DNA of 64,000 bases, taken from Eucalyptus grandis. Taxonomy: Eukaryota; Streptophyta; Magnoliopsida; Myrtales; Myrtaceae. Position 1 is the first letter of the stretch; every line of letters starts with the position of its first letter. The stretch is from the NCBI RefSeq assembly GCF_016545825.1, contig NC_052621.1, forward strand, positions 17,782,910-17,846,909, in the 5' to 3' direction. The position numbers and the translations under genes are program-made. Below the pieces are notes generated by a model. The model had not been told where the DNA came from. It saw only the letters and a list, made by a program, of their open reading frames with translations, and searched no databases. Positions 58,512 through 64,000 of the stretch are shown here, piece after piece.

Positions 58512-59837
58512 GGGGATAATTACCCAAAAAGTCCTTAAATTTATTATACGGATGTCAATTTAGTCTCAAACCTTTGAGTTACGTTGTGGTCTGAATTTTT
58601 AATCAGGATAAGATTAGATAGGATATAATATGAAATCTAAGGATTTTATTATAACCTATTCACTATTTAGTGAATCGCAATAATAAAGTTGGATATATTC
58701 ACATTATATGATATACATTATTTGATATAAAAAACATATCAATATAAATAAATGTAAAAGTTCACAAATGGAAGTGTTAAAAATCTCTTGCGATACTCTT
58801 GCCTACGTTATTTTTATTTTATTTTTATTATATTTTTCCTCTTTTTGTAATTATGTTCTTTTTTATTTATTTGTTCCACTTCCATCATTCTTTAATAAAA
58901 AATTATTAAATAGTAAATTGTATTAATATAACTAAAACAGGAAAATACCTAAAATATGTAATAAATATATTAATATGTATATATTGAATTTATACTATAA
59001 GATAGAATTAAATTCGAATGTATAAACAAAAATAAGATTAAAGTTAAAAATAAATTGTTAATTTTTGTTATTTTGAATTTCTCATATTATAATTCAAATA
59101 TTATTTAAATTGAATATATTTTTAATTTTATGAATTTAAGAAATTTGTTATTCTAGAAAAAATAGTTTTCCTATTATGAATATTAGAAATCTTGCTCATA
59201 TTTAACCCACATTCCCGTAGAATAATTTTATTTGGCCTATATCCTTCTCGTACCCAACTTTATCTTGCCTTGAGCAGACATTAAATGTATCCTAAATTTT
59301 ATCCTGACTATCACATGTAACCTTAAATTTGGCCTATGTGGTACTAAATTTTTTGACAATTTATCAATATAGTCATTCTAAATTGGCCAGCAATTGTCGA
59401 CATAAATGTTGGTCGTCTAGTTTAGTCACGTTGGTGAAGTTGATTTTTTGCATTTGCTTTAATTTTTCTTAATTTTAATTTTAATTTTTTTAATTTTTTT
59501 TTCTTTTATGTCTTCTTTTTCCTTCTTCCTTTGCCAAAAAGAAAAGAAAAAGAGGAAAACTAATTAAAAAAATTATGAAAGATTCAAAAAATAATAAAAA
59601 TGCAAAAAATTATCCAAGTTAGCATTAGTCATGTTACGTATGATAGCCAATGTCTACATCGATAATTGTTGGTCAAAATTGACTAGAAGAACTACAATAA
59701 TAAATTGTTAAAAATTTTATAGCTAAATTGGTAAAACTAAAAGGTTCATGATTTTTTTTTTTTTTGCGGCGAAAGGTTCGTGATTGAATTGGTATCTATA
59801 AATAGATTTAGGTCCTTTTTTTATAGTAATTTTTCCC
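58512..59837. mobile_element. MULE-like TIR element interrupted by a PIF/Harbinger MITE
   Basis: The left arm (from GGGGATAATTACCCAAAAAG at 58512) and the inverted right arm (ending about 59837, inward GGGAAAAATTACTATAAAAA) are diverged TIRs. The left arm is split: its first about 65 bp lie before 58582 and the rest (GACAATTTATCAATATAGTC and following) resumes after 59325. The gap is exactly the MITE at 58582-59322. The right arm also has a small T-rich internal insertion near 59750. Confidence 0.6.
58582..59322. mobile_element. PIF/Harbinger (Tourist-like) MITE, copy 2
   Basis: A 741-bp element flanked by TTA (58579-58581 and 59323-59325), with a left end CGTTGTGGTCTGAATTTTTA and a right end read inward GGTTACATGTGATAGTCAGG. 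It is a diverged copy of 1321-2015 in the same orientation, sharing interior blocks such as AAAAATCTCTTGCG and GAATTTAAGAA. It sits inside the left terminal repeat of a MULE-like element. Confidence 0.75.
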
Positions 59838-61472
59838 ATTGTTTGTACTAGATATGACTATAGTCGTGCAGCCCACTATAGGGGATGGAATCGAGGTGCG
59901 AGTACAATCTTATATGTGGATATTCTTCTTACATCTTAGGGAACTTCTGCTTGTCAACCCGCATCAACCTCCTGGACTCAGGCGCGGTAATAAAAATTTA
60001 CGATTAGTCACGCACTAAAGTAGATGAACTTCACATAATTTTTTTTCTCAAGTGTTGCAATCGGGCGAAACCTCGTGTCTAGCTTTCATGCTCCACGTTT
60101 AGTCCGTCTGTCCAATCCAATTGAGAGGACCCGACACACGCCCGAACACGAAGAAATTCACAAGGAATCATTCCGAATTCGGCTTGTGTCAGAATCAATG
60201 TTGGCACTGTCCTAGCCAGCTCTCTCTGCGGTGCGCACAATCAAGCAGAAAGGCAAATTCACTGAATTTTTTCCGGAAGCGCAAGTGCTTCAGATGAAAG
60301 TGTCGTGTACGTTTTGGGTGGAGGATCCCGAAATGAAATCCTTGGTGGGGTCAGGTGCTGATAGGCTTCCCCGGCTTGGGTGAGAGCTTGAGATTGTGGC
60401 CGAGATGTGGCAACATCCCAATGGTCCAACGGAGATAAGGCGGGATCACAAACCGTAAACAGAGACTCCCCACCTCGACTCTCTTGTCATTGCTGTTCCT
60501 TTCGGACTTCAGTCCCCACGTTGGTCCTTTGCATTGTGTCGTTTGTTTCGTTTTTTTTATCGTTTGGCGCTTTCAGAAACATTACAAGACTTCCATTATT
60601 GGAAGGCAAGTACAAGACATTGTCGCAGGTTGTTGGGTTGTGTTGCTAAAATGCCTCTCTGCCAGCTCTGAAGCGAGACCCTCCTGATATGGTGAACAGG
60701 GCAGTAGTTTCCTCTTCTTGATGATGCTCGGTTCGTGAGTTTTGGGTTCCATTTTCTTGTCCTTTTCTTCACTTGTTTGTGTACAAGTGCTTCATCTTCC
60801 ATCCTGTCTAGTTCTTTTATCTGTCAGAGTTCCGCTGCTTTTTGTCTGCTTCGTTGAACGGTGGGATAATATCAAGTTTGCATTTGGTTTGACGGGCTGG
60901 GATTACTTTACTGAAATGAGCAAACAGAAACAGAATGTGTTCTTTGTTGTGCCTGAAATAGCATTTGTGTTCACATGCATGGGCTGTCCAGAAATTTATT
61001 GGCTTCAATGAGCGGAAAAGGAACTTTTCGCAGCAATTCAGCAAAGAAAGATTTCTGTGGTACATGGTTCTCTGACCACATACGGCGTGTTTATGGAGAA
61101 TCAGTCGTCCAAAAGCTTGAAATATGGCTGTCGGTTTTAAGGACTATATCTAGAAGCATGACCTTCTTAAACGAGGATCCACCGATGTCAGTAGTCTTTT
61201 ATATATTTCACTTAGCAAGTTTTATCATTCCACATGAAGAATTTTCGCATGACAATAACTGTCCTCAGGTTTGTTTAAAATTAGCCTTTGGTTGAGCTGC
61301 TATTCGTCACATCGAGTGGCTTTCCTCCTTGTTCTCCGTGCTGAAGGTGTTGTTTCATGCGCCTTCCCCCCAGCTAGAAATGTTCTTTTCTGCTGCACAA
61401 AGCCAAACAGTAGTTTTCATGTTCTATTTTGTTACTGAAACCTACGATTTCAATGAATTCGATCAGGTTAAC
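59838..61472. other. Upstream and 5' leader region of the rhomboid gene
   Basis: From about 60230 the composition is balanced and looks transcribed. It probably includes the promoter and one or more 5' UTR exons of the downstream rhomboid gene. Several frames are open, but none has a recognisable domain or fits upstream of the chosen start. Confidence 0.4.
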
Positions 61473-63970
61473 ATGGCTGTGACACCAGTACGTTACAAAA
61501 TACCATATATTTGTCAGCCTCCATTGACCCGGAATATCGCAAGGCAGTGTCATGGGCTGTTCATGTGTGACCACAGTTCCACGAGAGATGGTCCGAGATG
61601 GTTCTGTTCTGGTTCTGTTGATATCAGCAGAGGATGGTAAGTCTTGTATCCACTGACTAGTATATAGAGACAACAAGAAACAAGAAAGAGACCGAAGTCC
61701 ACTAATGCATTAGCCTTGCAGGTCTCTGCAAAATGAGAAAATGAACGGAGCATCCTTTTTACAGCAAGATTATTGGGCAGAAGGCCACCTAAAAGGCTTT
61801 CTGAAGAATGCCACGCACAGGAAAAGCGCACAGGTCATATGTCATGCTTCCAAGGATAGTAGTGAGAGCCAAATGCGGGCACTTGATTCTTATTTTGGCA
61901 AACTTGGAGATGTCGACAAGACCTTCTTGGACGATTCTAATGTAAAGATAGAAGCGCTTGCAAAAAGTGATGTTTTCAAGTCGCAAAGGGGGCTGGACCT
62001 GCAGGATGCTTATCTTGGCAAACGCAAGGAAGGAAACGGCATGTCAGGTATGTGTGATTGTTTATTTTTTATTCCGACGATCTGGTGATGAAATTTGTTG
62101 GCCAAACTTAAATGGAAGAAACTGGTAGATGTTTCGGTTTGTACTCATTGCAGAAGTTGGCTAAGGAGAAATTATCATATCTGTCCACATTTGTTTGATG
62201 ACTGCAATTTACTTTTCTTATTCATATTGCCAGAGTTTTTCTTTTTTTCGACAAATTATTTTAATGTAAAAAGGACGATAATCTAACATCTACGCATGTT
62301 CAGATACCAACTCCGGAGACTGTGCATCAAGTCATCAGGACGAGATCACTGCCAAAAGCGATGTTATGGAAACTCTGTTGCCTCTCAAAGAAGAATCTAA
62401 AATAGGTTATTGGAGGAAAACGAGAGTTCACAATGAACTAAGGCAAATGAGAGATGAGAAAGGGCAGAATTCTCAAGTTTTACAAAACTTCGATGACACT
62501 TCGGATCTTTACTTAATGTAATACACGGTCTCTCCAAAGTTCATTGTCCAATATGTAGTGTTATTCAGCAGGGAGTAAGACATCTAACAAAACCCTTTTT
62601 TGTGCTTTGGCTGCAGAAGCATCATAGCTTCCATAAACATTGCTGTGTTTCTGTTTGAGATAGCGAGCCCTGTGCGGAACTCAGATATGGACCTATTCTC
62701 TCTTCCGCTGCTGTATGGAGCGAAAATCAATCACCTCATCCTGACAGGAGAATGGTGGAGGCTTGTCACACCTATGTTTCTGGTACAAGATTGAGGGTTG
62801 GTTTCATTTTCCTTTCTTCTACCGATTCAGTAGCCATATTTCCTAGTTGTTGTACATGCAGCGACGACAGATGATTGTGTCCATACATGTTGTTTATATT
62901 CCACAAGATACGAACCAAAGATGTAATTAGTTCTGAGTAGGCATTTGACAGTCGTGAATAGATGCTAATAATCAGGAGCATAATTGCTCTTGCAGTACTC
63001 TTCTTTCTAGTGTCATAAAAAAGTTTGTCACAATGAATTTGCATGAACATTTCTCAATATTCTGTGCGGAGCTCTATATTCCATCTAGAAGATTTTTGTC
63101 GAGATGACTTTATGAATGCAGCACTCTGGAGTTTTCCATATGGCTCTTGGTTGTTGGGCGCTTCTCACATTCGGGCCTAAGGTTTGCAAAGGCTATGGTT
63201 CATTCACATTCTTCCTGATATACTTACTTGGAGGAATATCTGGCAACTTGACAAGCTTTCTACACACGCCAGACCCGACTGTTGGTGGCACGGTAAGCAC
63301 CATTACACCCCTTTCTCTGTCTCTACATTTATGTAACTGAGAAGCCAAGCTCAGATTCAGCATATATAATCCATCAGTCTTGTATGGCTGTGTTGAATTG
63401 CTGTCTGTGGAACTATCTGCATTTTTCAACTTATTGGGACGACAGTTGATTTCGATGTGATATCTTGCCGCAGGGACCAATATTTGCCATGATAGGTGCG
63501 TGGCTCATCTATCAAATCCAAAACAAGGACATGATTTCGAAAGACATATCAGAGAGTATGTTCCAGAAGGCAATACTCGCGACGGTTCTCAGCTTCCTGT
63601 TGAGCAACTTTGGTCCAATAGATGACTGGTAAGATGATCTCCAGCCAGTTAAAACATGCGCATCCTCTCTCATTTGCTAGCCACATGATTCTTCAAGTCT
63701 GACAGCCCATGACCGTTGCTACGGTGTTGCAGGACGCATTTGGGAGCAGCGGTCACGGGCATAGTGTACGGCTATTTTACGTGCCCGACCTTACAAATGG
63801 ACGATGCATCTTCGACCTCTGGACAGGAAGAGGGAATCACTCTCGTTGGGCAACCTGCGGATTCTTGCAAATCGCTGCTCGTCTTTGCTCTCTTAACCCT
63901 TGTGTTGGGCTCTCTAGTTTTCGTTATCGAGCCGCCACTAGGCACTCTTGTGACCGAAAACCTAGAATAA
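61473..63970 (+). CDS. RBL9: RBL9-like plastid rhomboid homologue (probable pseudoprotease)
   Basis: Seven exons with GT-AG borders and consistent phases: 61473-61636, 61722-62047, 62304-62517, 62617-62782, 63122-63292, 63474-63628, 63733-63970, giving 477 residues. The N-terminal about 230 residues are non-membrane, beginning MAVTPVRYKIPYICQ, a plausible plastid transit peptide. The rhomboid domain follows: first membrane segment SIIASINIAVFLFEIA, the WR loop in GEWWRLVTP, LHSGVFHMALG, then GGISGNLTSFL. In active rhomboids a GxSG motif follows; here it reads GGTG, so the catalytic Ser is Thr347. The helix-6 His is present (H401 in THLGAAVTG). The overall text matches plant RBL9 (chloroplast rhomboid-like 9). 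Proteolytic activity is therefore doubtful. The active-site motif is split by the exon 5/6 junction. The start is chosen for context and phase. Confidence 0.88.
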
Positions 63971-64000
63971 ACGTGGAAGTATTGTGATGATGGATACAGG

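Noticed and set aside
1..64000. CRISPR arrays, tRNA or rRNA genes
   Set aside because: None seen by eye; the repeats present are transposon ends, tandem arrays or microsatellites in a plant nuclear context.

Overview
This is a nuclear window from a flowering plant, almost certainly a eudicot. The evidence is spliced genes with GT-AG introns, a family-1 plant glycosyltransferase with a PSPG box, a DVL/ROTUNDIFOLIA small peptide, a plastid-type rhomboid homologue, and a dense background of MULE and PIF/Harbinger-type DNA transposons. Nothing bacterial or organellar was seen. The species cannot be fixed by eye; a woody rosid such as Myrtaceae is a guess only.

Four host genes can be supported. 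(1) A DVL/RTFL peptide gene on the minus strand at 7345-7506, between GA/CT microsatellites. (2) A single-exon UGT708-like C-glycosyltransferase at 23689-25113. (3) A five-exon conserved plant protein with propeller-like sequence at 43836-50988, which has a 4.9 kb first intron and an apparent frameshift (or 65-nt mini-intron) in its first exon. (4) A seven-exon RBL9-like plastid rhomboid homologue at 61473-63970, whose catalytic Ser position is Thr. They show no sign of a cluster or shared pathway.

The rest is mostly transposons and their remains. From 1 to 20 kb lie a PIF/Harbinger MITE with TTA duplications (1321-2015), several MULE-like inverted-repeat elements, and an A-arm/T-arm inverted repeat with a GC-rich core (17.3-18.2 kb). 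From 20.86 to 22.85 kb are two related elements, one carrying a GC-rich, UTR-like passenger. From 29.5 to 39.6 kb is a nested structure: a 7.5 kb MULE (29747-37243) with long TIRs and a perfect 9-bp target duplication sits inside the coding region of a second MULE transposase, whose frame resumes exactly across the insertion. The inner MULE has a decayed transposase plus a captured, intron-containing fragment of a BPA1-like RRM gene. At 54623-56160 is a Pack-MULE with long TIRs and a 9-bp target duplication, carrying an SKIP2/VFB-type F-box gene copy disrupted only by TAG stops. At 58.5-59.84 kb a second PIF/Harbinger MITE sits inside a terminal repeat of a MULE-like element.

In overview, three to four ordinary genes stand among elements that repeatedly capture and scramble host gene pieces. 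The notable points are the two gene-capturing MULEs, the nested insertion, and the CAG-to-TAG decay pattern. All calls rest on reading the sequence; no database search was run.
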